Assembly: GCF_020889705.1 (NCBI RefSeq)
Contig: NZ_JACMYP010000051.1
Span: forward strand, 1 to 39,111
DNA length: 39,111 nt
From: Bradyrhizobium altum
Lineage (GTDB): Bacteria; Pseudomonadota; Alphaproteobacteria; Rhizobiales; Xanthobacteraceae
Direction of reading: 5' to 3'
Of this stretch, positions 1-7,688 are shown piece by piece. Made by a program: the position numbers and the translations under genes. The notes beneath the pieces are model-generated. The model had not been told where the DNA came from, ran no database searches, and saw nothing but the letters and a program-made list of their open reading frames with translations. Position 1 is the stretch's first letter. Each line of letters opens with the position of its first letter.

Positions 1-1
1 C

Positions 2-268
2 GCGGCGGCCGGCATGCCGCATGTCCGCACCAATGCCGAAGCGCCGAGCGCGCTGCTCGAAACCATCGCGCAGCCCGACGCGCATGGCCAGAAGCTGCTC
101 CGCGAGGCGGCCGAGAACATGCACCTCACCGCGCGCGGCTATCACCGCGTGCTGCGGGTGGCGCGCACGCTCGCCGATCTCGACGGCGCCGAGACGATCG
201 GCCGGCTGCACCTCGCCGAAGCGCTGTCCTATCGTGCATTGGCCGACGATTTGCGCCGCGCAGCGTGA
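2..268 (+). CDS. comM: ComM/YifB-like Mg-chelatase-family AAA+ ATPase, C-terminal fragment
   Basis: Only the last ~88 residues are present; the reading frame is open from the window edge to a TGA at 266-268. The visible part matches the C-terminal Mg-chelatase helical domain of YifB/ComM proteins: an alanine-rich helix with QKLLREAAE, then the family-typical TARGYHRVLRVARTLADL, then the ending LAEALSYRAL. ComM is a hexameric AAA+ helicase that promotes branch migration during natural transformation. The Walker motifs and N-terminal Lon-like domain lie outside the window, so activity cannot be judged. The in-frame ATG at 14 is internal to the family domain and is not a real start. Family assignment is firm; the exact ComM role in this organism is inferred. 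Confidence 0.85.
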   Translation, partial: AAAGMPHVRTNAEAPSALLETIAQPDAHGQKLLREAAENMHLTARGYHRVLRVARTLADLDGAETIGRLHLAEALSYRALADDLRRAA

Positions 269-399
269 CTCGAACCGCAGCGCTGTCCCGATTCATGCCG
301 GAATCATCCGCGTCAACGCGACGGTAACCACTCTCATTTACGCTCCGCAAACCATAAGCACCGCGATCCGCGGCAAGCTTGGGTCGAGCGAGTTGTGTC

Positions 400-918
400 A
401 TGTTGCGTATGAAGGTTTTGGCCTCGGTGGTCCCCCTTGCCGTGGCCGCGGTATTCGCCCGCGCTGAATTCCTGCCCGGTCCCCGACCCTGCATCGAGGT
501 CGGCGGCGCCACGATGCAGATCGCATCGGTCCCCTGGCAAGCGCGGCTTCACGTCAGCTTCACCGACGACCCCAGCCTTGCCACCGTCCGGGTCCGGATC
601 GCCGACAGCGCCGAGGCCGCCGACTTCACGGTGATCGACGACATCGACGATGCCGAGGCCGGCGCCTGCGAAGGCAACGCCGCGCAGCAGCTGATCGGGA
701 TTTCCAGCGCGCCGACCGCAACCGGCCCGATCATCTATCTTTCCCATGACGGTCCGTTCGATTACCGCGTCTTCGTGCAGTCGAAGACGTTCTCAGTGCG
801 CGATGCGGCGGCCCTGATCGTCAGCGCCCGCGGCGGACACCGCCGTCTCGAAGCGGCATCACTCGCGCCGCACGCGCGCTTCCGCGACCAGACAGTGGCG
901 GAGTTAACCTCCCGCTAA
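400..918 (+). CDS. Small exported protein of unknown function
   Basis: I do not recognise a named family. The 172-residue product starts MLRMKVLASVVPLAVAAVFA, a basic start plus hydrophobic core typical of a Sec signal peptide, so export to the periplasm is likely. The mature part is acidic, with Cys in PRPCIEVGG and GACEGN that could form a disulfide; it contains a DFTVIDDIDDAEAGAC stretch. The C-terminal part (DYRVFVQSKTFSVRDAAALIVSARGGHRR) could be a small beta-rich fold. I chose ATG 400; ATG 409 is equally possible, and the TTG at 379 would put nine residues before the signal. It follows the comM end by 131 bp and precedes the histidine kinase gene by ~100 bp on the same strand. Long uninterrupted frame and normal codon use support a real gene. 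Confidence 0.7.
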   Translation: MLRMKVLASVVPLAVAAVFARAEFLPGPRPCIEVGGATMQIASVPWQARLHVSFTDDPSLATVRVRIADSAEAADFTVIDDIDDAEAGACEGNAAQQLIGISSAPTATGPIIYLSHDGPFDYRVFVQSKTFSVRDAAALIVSARGGHRRLEAASLAPHARFRDQTVAELTSR

Positions 919-1021
919 CCCTGTTCCGAGGGCGGCGCGAAACGGCCACCAACCTCAAGCACTTTTCAAGGTGGCCGACGCATCGTCATCGCCAGATCGG
1001 GCACTCTCAGGACCACCATTG

Positions 1022-3328
1022 ATGGGGCGTTTCTTCCGGATCAAGTTACGCCTTCGCCGCTTCCTGCGACGCCATTCCTGGGTCGCGACGATCGTCCGTT
1101 CCTTCACGATCTTCTCCGTCGCATTCGGCGGCGCCTTCGGGTTCATTTCCGGCGCCCTCTCGCAACACAGCGGCTACGATCCCAATATATTCGCGATCGG
1201 CGTCAGCTTCCTGTTCGCGCTCGCCTGTCTCTGGATCGTGACGCTCGGCATCCGGCTGCGGCTCATGCGCAGAAGGCTGCGCACCATCGTCATGCACAAT
1301 GAGGCGATGGCCGACCGCAACTGGGAACTGCAGGAGGCCGAACAGCGCGCCTCCACACTGTTCGAGGCGCAGGACGATCTGATCGTGCTGCGCGACCTCG
1401 ATGGCCTCATCACCTACGCCAACGACGCTTATTGCGAGCTGGCGCAGATTTCCCGCGGCGAATTGATCGGTAGCACTGCCACCCTCAAGGTGCTCGAGCA
1501 GGGCGACACCGCGCTCGAATCCAACGGCACGCGGGTCTACGACCAGAAGATCGAGGGACCGCTCGGGCCGCGCTGGATCGCCTGGCGCGAGGGCCTCGTG
1601 CGCAACGATGCCGGCGCGCCGGCGGAGATGCAGAGCGTCGGCCGCGACGTCACCGATCGCACCGAAAGCGAGCGCGCGCTGGCCGAAGCGCGCGATCAGG
1701 CCGACGCCGCCAACCGCGCCAAATCGCGCTTCCTTGCGATGGCAAGCCACGAGATCCGCACCCCGCTGAACGGCATCATCGGCATGAGCGGACTGCTGAT
1801 GGACACCCAGCTGACGCCAGAGCAGACGACCTACGTCAAGGCGGTCAAGACCTCCGGCGACGCACTGCTCGCGCTGATCGAGGAGCTGCTCGACTATTCC
1901 AAGATCGAGGCCGGCAAGATCGATCTCGAACACCGCGCCTTTGCGCTGTCCGGCTTGATCGAGGACACCACCGAGCTGCTGGCGCCCCGCGCGCAGGCCA
2001 AGGGCATCGAGATCGCCGCCTATGTCGACGAGCGGTTGCCGATGCAAGTGACCGGCGACGCCGCGCGGCTGCGTCAGGTGCTGCTCAATCTCGCCGGCAA
2101 TGCCATCAAGTTCACCGCGACCGGCGGCGTCGCGCTGATCGTCGAGCCCGGCATCTGGCCAAACGAGATCAGCTTCCTGGTTCGTGACACCGGCATCGGC
2201 ATCGCACCGGAAGCGCAGCAGCGCATCTTCCGGGAGTTCGAGCAGGCCGACGACCGCATCGCGCGCAGCTACGGCGGCACCGGCCTCGGCCTCTCGATCA
2301 GCGACCGCATCGTCAAGCGAATGGGTGGCCGCATCTCGCTTGCAAGCACGCCGGGCGCGGGCTCGACCTTCGAGGTCTCGATCCCGCTGGCCGCCGCCGA
2401 CACTGGCGAGGCCCATGGCTTCACAGCGCCCGACCTCGCCGGCCAATCCATCATGCTGGTTGCGCCGCACAGCATCGAGGCTTCGCTGATCTCGCGGCGG
2501 CTGCAGCGCTGGGGCGCGCAGACCTGCATCGTGTCGGATGCCAATGTCGCCGAGGCATTGCTGCCGGAGCGGAGCTGGCACACGGTCCTGATCGATCACA
2601 CGCTCGGCACGCAGGCGATGGAGGCGTTCGCCAACGCTGCTCGCATCCACGCAACCCATCGCATCGTGATGGTCACGCCGGCCACGCGGCAAGACCTCTC
2701 GGCCTCCGAGGCGGCCGCATTCACCGGCTATCTGGTCAAGCCGCTGCGTGCGTCGTCGCTCGCCGCACGCCTGACCGCGTCACCCGAAATCGTCGCACCA
2801 AGCCTTGCAATGCCAAGCCTTGTGACGCCAAGCCTTGTGACGCCAGGCCTTGCGATCGAAACGGTCGCCGAGTCCGCTCCCACTGCACCGGCGGCCGCGC
2901 CGCTGCACAAGGGGCTCTCGATCCTGGTCGCCGAAGACAATGAGATCAACGCGCTCCTGATGCGCTCGCTGCTCGCCCGGCTCGGCCACACCGTCGACAT
3001 CACTACCAATGGCGAGCAGGCAATGGAATCCTGGCTCTCGGCGACGTCGACCGGCACACCCTACGATCTCGTGCTGATGGACATCCAGATGCCGCGCCTC
3101 AACGGCATCGAGACCACCAAGCAGATCCGCGCCCAAGAGTCCGGCGGGCTGGCCGGCCAGTCCGGACGCCGGACGCCGATCCTGGCGCTGACCGCCAACA
3201 CGCTGGTGGAGGATCGCTATGCCTGCTTCGAAGCCGGCATGGATGGCTTCCTGATCAAGCCACTCGATCGCGAGAAGCTCGAGGAAGCGCTCGCGGGCCT
3301 GGCCGCTGCGCGGCATGTCGCGGCATAG
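1022..3328 (+). CDS. Membrane-bound PAS hybrid sensor histidine kinase with receiver domains
   Basis: This 768-residue hybrid kinase senses an unknown signal and phosphorylates itself and a C-terminal receiver. In order: two membrane helices (about 20-45 and 55-77), a PAS domain (about 108-218), and HisKA with the H-box ASHEIRTPLNG (His243). The HATPase domain shows the N box NLAGNAIKF, the G1 box DTGIGI and the G2 box GGTGLGLSI. A degenerate receiver-like region (about 475-580) follows, then a PSL(A/V)-type linker and a canonical C-terminal receiver (VAEDNEINALLM, LVLMDIQMPRLNG with Asp687, a TAN motif and FLIKPL). ATG 1022 has AGGA nine bases upstream, whereas GTG 971 (17 residues longer) has no clear Shine-Dalgarno. 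No partner regulator gene is adjacent, so phosphoryl transfer to a distant phosphotransferase or response regulator is inferred. Confidence 0.9.
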   Translation: MGRFFRIKLRLRRFLRRHSWVATIVRSFTIFSVAFGGAFGFISGALSQHSGYDPNIFAIGVSFLFALACLWIVTLGIRLRLMRRRLRTIVMHNEAMADRNWELQEAEQRASTLFEAQDDLIVLRDLDGLITYANDAYCELAQISRGELIGSTATLKVLEQGDTALESNGTRVYDQKIEGPLGPRWIAWREGLVRNDAGAPAEMQSVGRDVTDRTESERALAEARDQADAANRAKSRFLAMASHEIRTPLNGIIGMSGLLMDTQLTPEQTTYVKAVKTSGDALLALIEELLDYSKIEAGKIDLEHRAFALSGLIEDTTELLAPRAQAKGIEIAAYVDERLPMQVTGDAARLRQVLLNLAGNAIKFTATGGVALIVEPGIWPNEISFLVRDTGIGIAPEAQQRIFREFEQADDRIARSYGGTGLGLSISDRIVKRMGGRISLASTPGAGSTFEVSIPLAAADTGEAHGFTAPDLAGQSIMLVAPHSIEASLISRRLQRWGAQTCIVSDANVAEALLPERSWHTVLIDHTLGTQAMEAFANAARIHATHRIVMVTPATRQDLSASEAAAFTGYLVKPLRASSLAARLTASPEIVAPSLAMPSLVTPSLVTPGLAIETVAESAPTAPAAAPLHKGLSILVAEDNEINALLMRSLLARLGHTVDITTNGEQAMESWLSATSTGTPYDLVLMDIQMPRLNGIETTKQIRAQESGGLAGQSGRRTPILALTANTLVEDRYACFEAGMDGFLIKPLDREKLEEALAGLAAARHVAA
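2798..2857 (+). repeat. In-frame 15-bp tandem repeat (x4) in kinase linker
   Basis: Four consecutive 15-bp units encode PSLAM, PSLVT, PSLVT and PGLAI, residues 593-612 of the histidine kinase. Units 2 and 3 are identical (CCAAGCCTTGTGACG). The repeat lies in the flexible linker between the degenerate and the canonical receiver domains. A change in copy number would keep the reading frame and only alter linker length. Confidence 0.85.
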
Positions 3329-3344
3329 TCACCACAAACTCCGC

Positions 3345-3464
3345 GTCGTCCCGGCGAAGGCCGGGACCAATAACCACCGAGTTTGGTTTTGCGACCCGCT
3401 GCGGCCACAGCTTTGTTGATTACGGATACCCGTGGCTATGGGTCCCTGCCTTCGCAGGGACGAC
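3345..3464. repeat. Composite palindromic intergenic repeat (REP doublet), copy A
   Basis: The element is bounded by two opposed hairpins: GTCGTCCCGGCGAAGGCCGG on the left and a matching GTCCCTGCCTTCGCAGGGAC on the right, with TAACCAC and TATGGGT next to them. The same arrangement recurs at 10956-11128 and 37771-37887. It lies between the convergent ends of the histidine kinase gene and coaA, where the hairpins could also stop or stabilise transcripts from both sides. No coding frame belongs to it. Confidence 0.8.
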
Positions 3465-3496
3465 AGCTTTGGCGTGGCTCGCTTATTCCGAAAGCA

Positions 3497-4453
3497 CTAC
3501 AGCCGGCGCAGTGCGACCGACTGCACCACGTGGTCGGCGCCCTTTTTCAGGATCAGCGTCGCGCGCGGCCGGGTCGGCAGGATGTTGTCCTCGAGATTGG
3601 CGAGGTTGGTGCGCTCCCAGATCGCGATCGCGGTTGCGGTCGCTTCCTCGTCCGACAGCAGCGCATAGCGGTGGAAGTAGGACCTTGGATCGGTGAACGC
3701 GGTGTCGCGCAGCGCCAGGAAGCGCTTGATGTACCACTGCCGCAACGCGGACTCGTCGGCGTCGATATAGACCGAGAAATCGAAGAAGTCGGAAACGAAC
3801 GGCACCGCCTTGCCGTCGCGCGGCAGCCGCCCGGTCTGCAGCACGTTTACGCCCTCGACGATCAGGATGTCCGGCTGGTCGATCTCGACCCATTTATTCG
3901 GCACGATGTCGTAGGTCAGATGCGAATAGACCGGCGCACGCACGCGGCGCCGTCCAGCCTTGATGTCGCTGAGGAACGACAGCAGGGTCGGCAGGTCGTA
4001 GCTTTCAGGAAAGCCCTTCTTCTGCATGATGCCCTGCCGCTCGAGCACGGCATTCGGAAACAGGAAACCGTCGGTCGTGATCAGGTCGACCTTCGGCCGC
4101 GGCGACCAGCGTGCCAGCAGCGCCTGCAGCACGCGGGCGGTGGTCGACTTGCCGACGGCGACGGAGCCGGCGACGCCGACGATATAGGGCATCTTGCGGT
4201 CGCGGATATTGAGGAACTGGCGCTGCGAATAATACAGCCGCTGGGTCGCATCGACATAAATGGAGAGCAGTCGCGACAACGGCAGATAGATGTCCTCGAC
4301 CTCCTGCAAATCGAGGCGGTCGTGCATCGAACGCAGGCGGTCGAACTCGCCCGGCTCGAGCGTCATCGGCGTATCGTCGCGCAGATGCGACCATTGCTGG
4401 CGCGTGAAGGTGCGGTAGGGGTTGTACTGCTGATCTGGTGCCCGGATGTCCAT
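3497..4453 (-). CDS. coaA: Type I pantothenate kinase
   Basis: CoaA phosphorylates pantothenate with ATP, the first and regulated step of coenzyme A synthesis in the cytoplasm. The 318-residue length fits type I PanK (E. coli 316). It has the N-terminal YNPYRTFTRQQW segment, the P-loop GSVAVGKST at residues 96-104, and the family signatures DLITTDGFLFPN, RKGFPESYD-like KKGFPESYDLP and VYSHLTYDI. ATG 4453 is chosen because AGAGGGG lies seven bases upstream and the family begins near MDIRAPDQQYNPY. An in-frame ATG at 4486 would add 11 residues. It is the last gene of the his transcription unit, just behind hisE, and converges on the histidine kinase gene across a repeat. Confidence 0.96.
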   Translation of the reverse strand: MDIRAPDQQYNPYRTFTRQQWSHLRDDTPMTLEPGEFDRLRSMHDRLDLQEVEDIYLPLSRLLSIYVDATQRLYYSQRQFLNIRDRKMPYIVGVAGSVAVGKSTTARVLQALLARWSPRPKVDLITTDGFLFPNAVLERQGIMQKKGFPESYDLPTLLSFLSDIKAGRRRVRAPVYSHLTYDIVPNKWVEIDQPDILIVEGVNVLQTGRLPRDGKAVPFVSDFFDFSVYIDADESALRQWYIKRFLALRDTAFTDPRSYFHRYALLSDEEATATAIAIWERTNLANLEDNILPTRPRATLILKKGADHVVQSVALRRL

Positions 4454-4491
4454 GAGGCCGCCCCTCTCATCAATGCGCTCGATCATGTGCG

Positions 4492-4815
4492 CTAGTCGCG
4501 CTTGCGCGACGCCTTCTCTTCCAGTCCCGACATCGAGGTGCGCTTCTCCAGCGCGGCCTCGACATCCTCCAGCTTCACGCCGCGTGATTTCAACAGAACC
4601 AGCAGATGAAACACCAGATCGGCACTTTCCGCGATGAGATGATCGCGGTCATTCCCGACCGCGGCAATCACGGTCTCGACCGCTTCCTCGCCCAATTTCT
4701 TGGCGCAATGCTCCGCGCCCTTGTCGAGCAGCTTGCGGGTATAGGACGCCTCGCCGCCCGATGCAGCGCGGGCGTCGATGGTGGCGGCCAAATCGTGGAC
4801 CGTGAAACGCGACAT
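4492..4815 (-). CDS. hisE: Phosphoribosyl-ATP pyrophosphatase
   Basis: HisE hydrolyses phosphoribosyl-ATP to phosphoribosyl-AMP and pyrophosphate, the second step of histidine synthesis. The 107-residue all-alpha protein is a stand-alone HisE, not a HisIE fusion. Family motifs are visible: SYTRKLLDKGAEHCAKKLGEEAVETVIAA (with the metal-binding EEAVE) and LIAESADLVFHLLVLL. The start is ATG 4815; the TTG one codon earlier is less likely. It lies 93 bp downstream of hisF on the same strand, and that gap holds two hairpins. Its stop is close to or inside the possible leader of coaA. No hisI gene is in the window. Confidence 0.95.
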   Translation of the reverse strand: MSRFTVHDLAATIDARAASGGEASYTRKLLDKGAEHCAKKLGEEAVETVIAAVGNDRDHLIAESADLVFHLLVLLKSRGVKLEDVEAALEKRTSMSGLEEKASRKRD

Positions 4816-4839
4816 CAAATCAACTCAAGCATGCGCATC

Positions 4840-4885
4840 GGCACCGCCGAGGTGCCATCCCTAAGTGGGGACTTAGCATTTTTGT
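4840..4885. other. Two hairpins in the hisF-hisE gap
   Basis: Inside the 93-bp hisF-hisE gap are two perfect inverted repeats: GGCACC-GCCGA-GGTGCC at 4840-4856 and CTAAGT-GGGG-ACTTAG at 4861-4876. The second is followed by CATTTTTG on the plus strand, so the T-run points against the his operon. In the operon's own RNA the hairpins would lie just ahead of the hisE translation start. They could act as RNA processing or stability elements; function is unknown. Confidence 0.5.
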
Positions 4886-4908
4886 GACAAGGAGTCCCAG
4901 ATCACGCG

Positions 4909-5685
4909 CTACGGATCGAGGCGCATCGGCAGGCCGGCGCGCACCATGTGATCCTTGGCCTGGCGGATGGTAAATTCCCCAAAGTGGAAGATCGACGCGG
5001 CCAGCACACCGGTCGCATGACCCTCGCGGACGCCATCGACCAAATGATTGAGATTGCCGACGCCACCGGACGCGATGACCGGTACGGGAACACTGTCCGC
5101 GATCGCCCGGGTCAGCGGCAGGTCAAAGCCCTGCCTCGTCCCGTCCCGGTCCATCGAGGTCAGCAGGATTTCGCCGGAGCCGAGCGCGACGACCTCCTGG
5201 GCATATTCGATGGCATCGATCCCGGTGGCATTACGCCCACCATGGGTAAAGATCTCCCAGCGCTCCGAGCCGCCGGCGCGCTTGACCCGCTTGGCGTCGA
5301 TCGCGACCACGATGCATTGCTCGCCGTACTTCTCGGCCGCCTCCTTGACGAATTCGCGCCGGCTGACGGCCGCTGAATTGATCGAGACCTTGTCGGCGCC
5401 GGACCGCAGCAGGGTCTTGATGTCGTCGACGGTGCGGACACCGCCGCCCACGGTCAGCGGCATGAAGCAGGCCTCCGCCGTCCGCCGCACCACATCCAGC
5501 ATGATGCCGCGGTTCTCATGGGTGGCGGTGATGTCGAGGAAGGTGAGCTCGTCGGCGCCGGCGGCGTCATAGGCGATCGCGGCCTCGACCGGGTCGCCTG
5601 CGTCGCGCAAATCGACGAAGTTGACGCCCTTGACCACGCGCCCGTCCTTGACGTCGAGACAGGGGATCACGCGAACCTTGAACAT
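4909..5685 (-). CDS. hisF: Imidazole glycerol phosphate synthase, cyclase subunit
   Basis: HisF is the (beta/alpha)8-barrel synthase half of the HisH-HisF glutamine amidotransferase. It uses ammonia from HisH to turn PRFAR into imidazole glycerol phosphate and AICAR. The 258-residue length is standard. The catalytic aspartates are present as Asp11 (VIPCLDVKDGRVVKG) and Asp130 (CIVVAIDAKR). Phosphate-binding motifs TVGGGVR, SINSAAV and VIASGGVG are intact. It begins with ATG 5685, 11 bp after hisA, in the operon order hisB-DUF2628-hisH-hisA-hisF-hisE. Its partner hisH is one gene upstream, consistent with complex formation. Confidence 0.98.
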   Translation of the reverse strand: MFKVRVIPCLDVKDGRVVKGVNFVDLRDAGDPVEAAIAYDAAGADELTFLDITATHENRGIMLDVVRRTAEACFMPLTVGGGVRTVDDIKTLLRSGADKVSINSAAVSRREFVKEAAEKYGEQCIVVAIDAKRVKRAGGSERWEIFTHGGRNATGIDAIEYAQEVVALGSGEILLTSMDRDGTRQGFDLPLTRAIADSVPVPVIASGGVGNLNHLVDGVREGHATGVLAASIFHFGEFTIRQAKDHMVRAGLPMRLDP

Positions 5686-5696
5686 GTCTGTGTCTC

Positions 5697-6428
5697 CTAA
5701 GCCGCGCTGCGGATCAGCTTGAGCGCGGCGGCCGGATCAAGCCGTCCGTCGTAGAGCGCGCGGCCGACGATGGCGCCGGCGAGTTTCTTGGCACGCGGCT
5801 CCAGCATCGCCTTGACGTCGTCGATCGAGGCAAAGCCGCCGGAGGCGATCACCGGAATGGAGATGCGGTCGGCGAGGGCAATCGTGGCGTCGAGGTTGAG
5901 GCCCTTGAGCAGGCCGTCGCGGGCGATGTCGGTGAAGATGATCGCGGCAACGCCGGCGTCCTCGAAGCGCTGTGCGATCTCGAGCGCAGTCACATGCGAG
6001 GTTTCGGCCCAGCCCTCGACCGCGACCTTGCCGTCACGCGCATCGAGGCCCACCGCGACGCGGCCGGGGAATTTCTTCGCCGCGCCCTTCACCAGCTCAG
6101 GATCGCGCACCGCCGCGGTGCCGATGATGACGCGCGTAATGCCCTTGTCGAGCCAGGCTTCGATGGTCTTGAGGTCGCGGATGCCGCCGCCGAGCTGCAC
6201 CGGCATGGTGACGGCCTTCAGCATCGCCTCCACCGCATGCGCATTCATCGGCTTGCCGGCGAAGGCGCCGTCGAGATCGACGACGTGGAGATATTCGAAG
6301 CCCTGCGCGGCGAAGCTCGCCGCCTGCGCCGCCGGATCGAGATTGAACACGGTGGCGCGCGCCATGTCACCCTGCTCCAGGCGCACGCACTGGCCGTTTT
6401 TCAGATCAACCGCTGGAAAGAGAATCAC
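5697..6428 (-). CDS. hisA: ProFAR isomerase (HisA)
   Basis: HisA isomerises ProFAR to PRFAR, the fourth enzymatic step of histidine synthesis and the one before HisH-HisF. It is a 243-residue (beta/alpha)8 barrel paralogous to HisF. Catalytic acids are Asp8 (LFPAVDLKNGQCVRL) and Asp129 (VAVGLDARDGK); phosphate-binding GGGIR and IASGGFAS are present. I chose GTG 6428 because it gives the family N-terminus MILFPAVDLK and overlaps the hisH stop as GTGA, implying translational coupling. A GTG three codons upstream (6437) is the alternative; neither has a strong Shine-Dalgarno. hisF follows after 11 bp. Confidence 0.97.
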   Translation of the reverse strand: MILFPAVDLKNGQCVRLEQGDMARATVFNLDPAAQAASFAAQGFEYLHVVDLDGAFAGKPMNAHAVEAMLKAVTMPVQLGGGIRDLKTIEAWLDKGITRVIIGTAAVRDPELVKGAAKKFPGRVAVGLDARDGKVAVEGWAETSHVTALEIAQRFEDAGVAAIIFTDIARDGLLKGLNLDATIALADRISIPVIASGGFASIDDVKAMLEPRAKKLAGAIVGRALYDGRLDPAAALKLIRSAA

Positions 6429-7075
6429 GGCTTCCACTTCAAGAAATTGGAGATCAGAGCGAGGCCGAAGCGCTGGCTCTTCTCGGGGTGAAACTGGGTG
6501 CCGATCGCGGTGTCCTTGCCCACGATCGCCGTCACCGGCCCGCCATAGTCGGCGCGTGCCAGCACGTCCGCCTCGTTGGCGGCGTCGAGGTGATAGGAGT
6601 GCACGAAATAGGCGTGGCGGCCTTTCGGCCCGAGCGGCAGCCGCTCCAGCACCGGGTGCTCGCGCACCATGTCGAGCGTATTCCAGCCCATGTGCGGGAC
6701 CTTCAGGCTCTCGTCACGCGGCTCGATCTTCACGACATCGCCGCCGATCCAGTTGAAGCCCTCGGTGATCACGTGCTCCTTGCCGCGCGTCGCCATCAGC
6801 TGCATGCCGACGCAGATGCCGAAGAACGGCCGCGCCTTGACCCGCACCGCCTCCGTCAGCGCTTCCAGCATGCCGTCGACCGCATCGACGCCGCGGCGGC
6901 AATCGGCGAACGCACCGACACCAGGCAGCACGATGCGATCGGCGCGATACACCGCATCGGGATCGCGCGTCACCTTGATCGCTTGCGGATCCTCCATGCT
7001 GCGCGCGGCGCGCTCGAACGCCTTTGCCGCCGAATGCAGATTGCCGGAGCCGTAATCGATGATTGCAACGGTCAT
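6425..7075 (-). CDS. hisH: Imidazole glycerol phosphate synthase, glutaminase subunit
   Basis: HisH is the class I glutamine amidotransferase subunit that hydrolyses glutamine and channels ammonia to HisF. The 216-residue protein starts MTVAIIDYGSGNLHSAAKAF, the family N-terminus. The nucleophile Cys88 lies in FFGICVGMQLM, and the His-Glu pair lies in GTQFHPEKSQ near the C-terminus. PGVGAF and the ending ISNFLKW are also typical. ATG 7075 overlaps the stop of the upstream DUF2628 gene as ATGA, and its own stop overlaps the hisA start as GTGA, so three consecutive genes appear translationally coupled. Confidence 0.98.
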   Translation of the reverse strand: MTVAIIDYGSGNLHSAAKAFERAARSMEDPQAIKVTRDPDAVYRADRIVLPGVGAFADCRRGVDAVDGMLEALTEAVRVKARPFFGICVGMQLMATRGKEHVITEGFNWIGGDVVKIEPRDESLKVPHMGWNTLDMVREHPVLERLPLGPKGRHAYFVHSYHLDAANEADVLARADYGGPVTAIVGKDTAIGTQFHPEKSQRFGLALISNFLKWKP

Positions 7076-7602
7076 CGCGATCCTCCCGGCTCTGGAAACA
7101 ATCCGATGATGCCGCCCTGCGGCATCGGCGGGGGTTTTGAGAATGACTGGCCCGGAACGTCCCGGGTCGGCGGCGGTCCGCCGCGATCGACAGACCGCTG
7201 GTCGTTGAAGACGCCGCGATGCCGCGCGGTCCAGCGCTCGAAGAAGCGGCGCTCGGCGGCCTCCACGTTGTCGGCCACGACGATGTCGAGCTGGCGCCAT
7301 TTGCGCCGCGACAGCGTCCAGCGTTGCAAGGTCGCAGCCTCCAGCCCGATCAGCACCATCAACACCAGGTCGACGAGCAAGATCGCGCCGCGGCCGATCC
7401 CGAGCTTGGCCAGCGCAAAATCGATCGCGAAGGTCAGCACCAGCCAGCCGATCAGCGCCAGCCAGAGCCGATGCCAGACCAGCCAGATCACACCGGCGAC
7501 CGCGGCCCAGACATGGAAGCCGTCGCGCACGAAGACGAACTTGTCGGCCGCCGCGAGATCGGCGCCGTTGGCCACGGGGGCATGCACTGTATAGACCGGC
7601 AT
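7072..7602 (-). CDS. DUF2628-type small membrane protein inside the his operon
   Basis: The 176-residue product starts MPVYTVHAP, an N-terminus I associate with DUF2628 proteins. It has a short soluble head ending FVFVRDGFHVWAAV, then about three hydrophobic segments (near 32-50, 53-70 and 75-92). A basic cytosolic-looking domain follows (RRKWRQLDIVVADNVEAAERRFFERW), ending in a Pro/Gly-rich tail. The family has no established function. Its stop overlaps the hisH start (ATGA), so it is expressed with histidine genes, but nothing in the sequence shows a role in histidine synthesis. A REP-like palindrome lies between it and hisB. I start it at ATG 7602; an upstream in-frame extension to 7875 overlaps hisB antisense-like and is rejected. 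Confidence 0.85.
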   Translation of the reverse strand: MPVYTVHAPVANGADLAAADKFVFVRDGFHVWAAVAGVIWLVWHRLWLALIGWLVLTFAIDFALAKLGIGRGAILLVDLVLMVLIGLEAATLQRWTLSRRKWRQLDIVVADNVEAAERRFFERWTARHRGVFNDQRSVDRGGPPPTRDVPGQSFSKPPPMPQGGIIGLFPEPGGSR

Positions 7603-7637
7603 CGAACGCTCCGCCGAGGATGGACTTTTACTTACCG

Positions 7638-7682
7638 CATGATCTCCGGGAAAACCGGGGCCACCGTGTCCGGATCGTGCTC
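7638..7682. repeat. Diverged copy of the GCATGATC...GATCATGC palindromic repeat
   Basis: The 86-bp gap between hisB and the DUF2628 gene contains GCATGATCTCCGGGAAAACC, a variable centre, and GTGTCCGGATCGTGCTC. It aligns with the better preserved copies at 9515-9563 and 12267-12316 (core CCGGAAAACCGCTTC, ends GAGCATGATC). It is degenerate, for example GATCGTGC instead of GATCATGC. It sits within the his transcription unit. Confidence 0.65.
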
Positions 7683-7688
7683 CCGGGG

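Noticed and set aside
1046..2692. Long minus-strand open frame (548 codons) opposite the histidine kinase
   Set aside because: Arg/Asp/Gly-rich antisense translation of a clear kinase gene; no motif or start signal of its own.
3383..4495. 370-codon plus-strand frame opposite coaA
   Set aside because: Antisense of an intact pantothenate kinase; starts inside a repeat.
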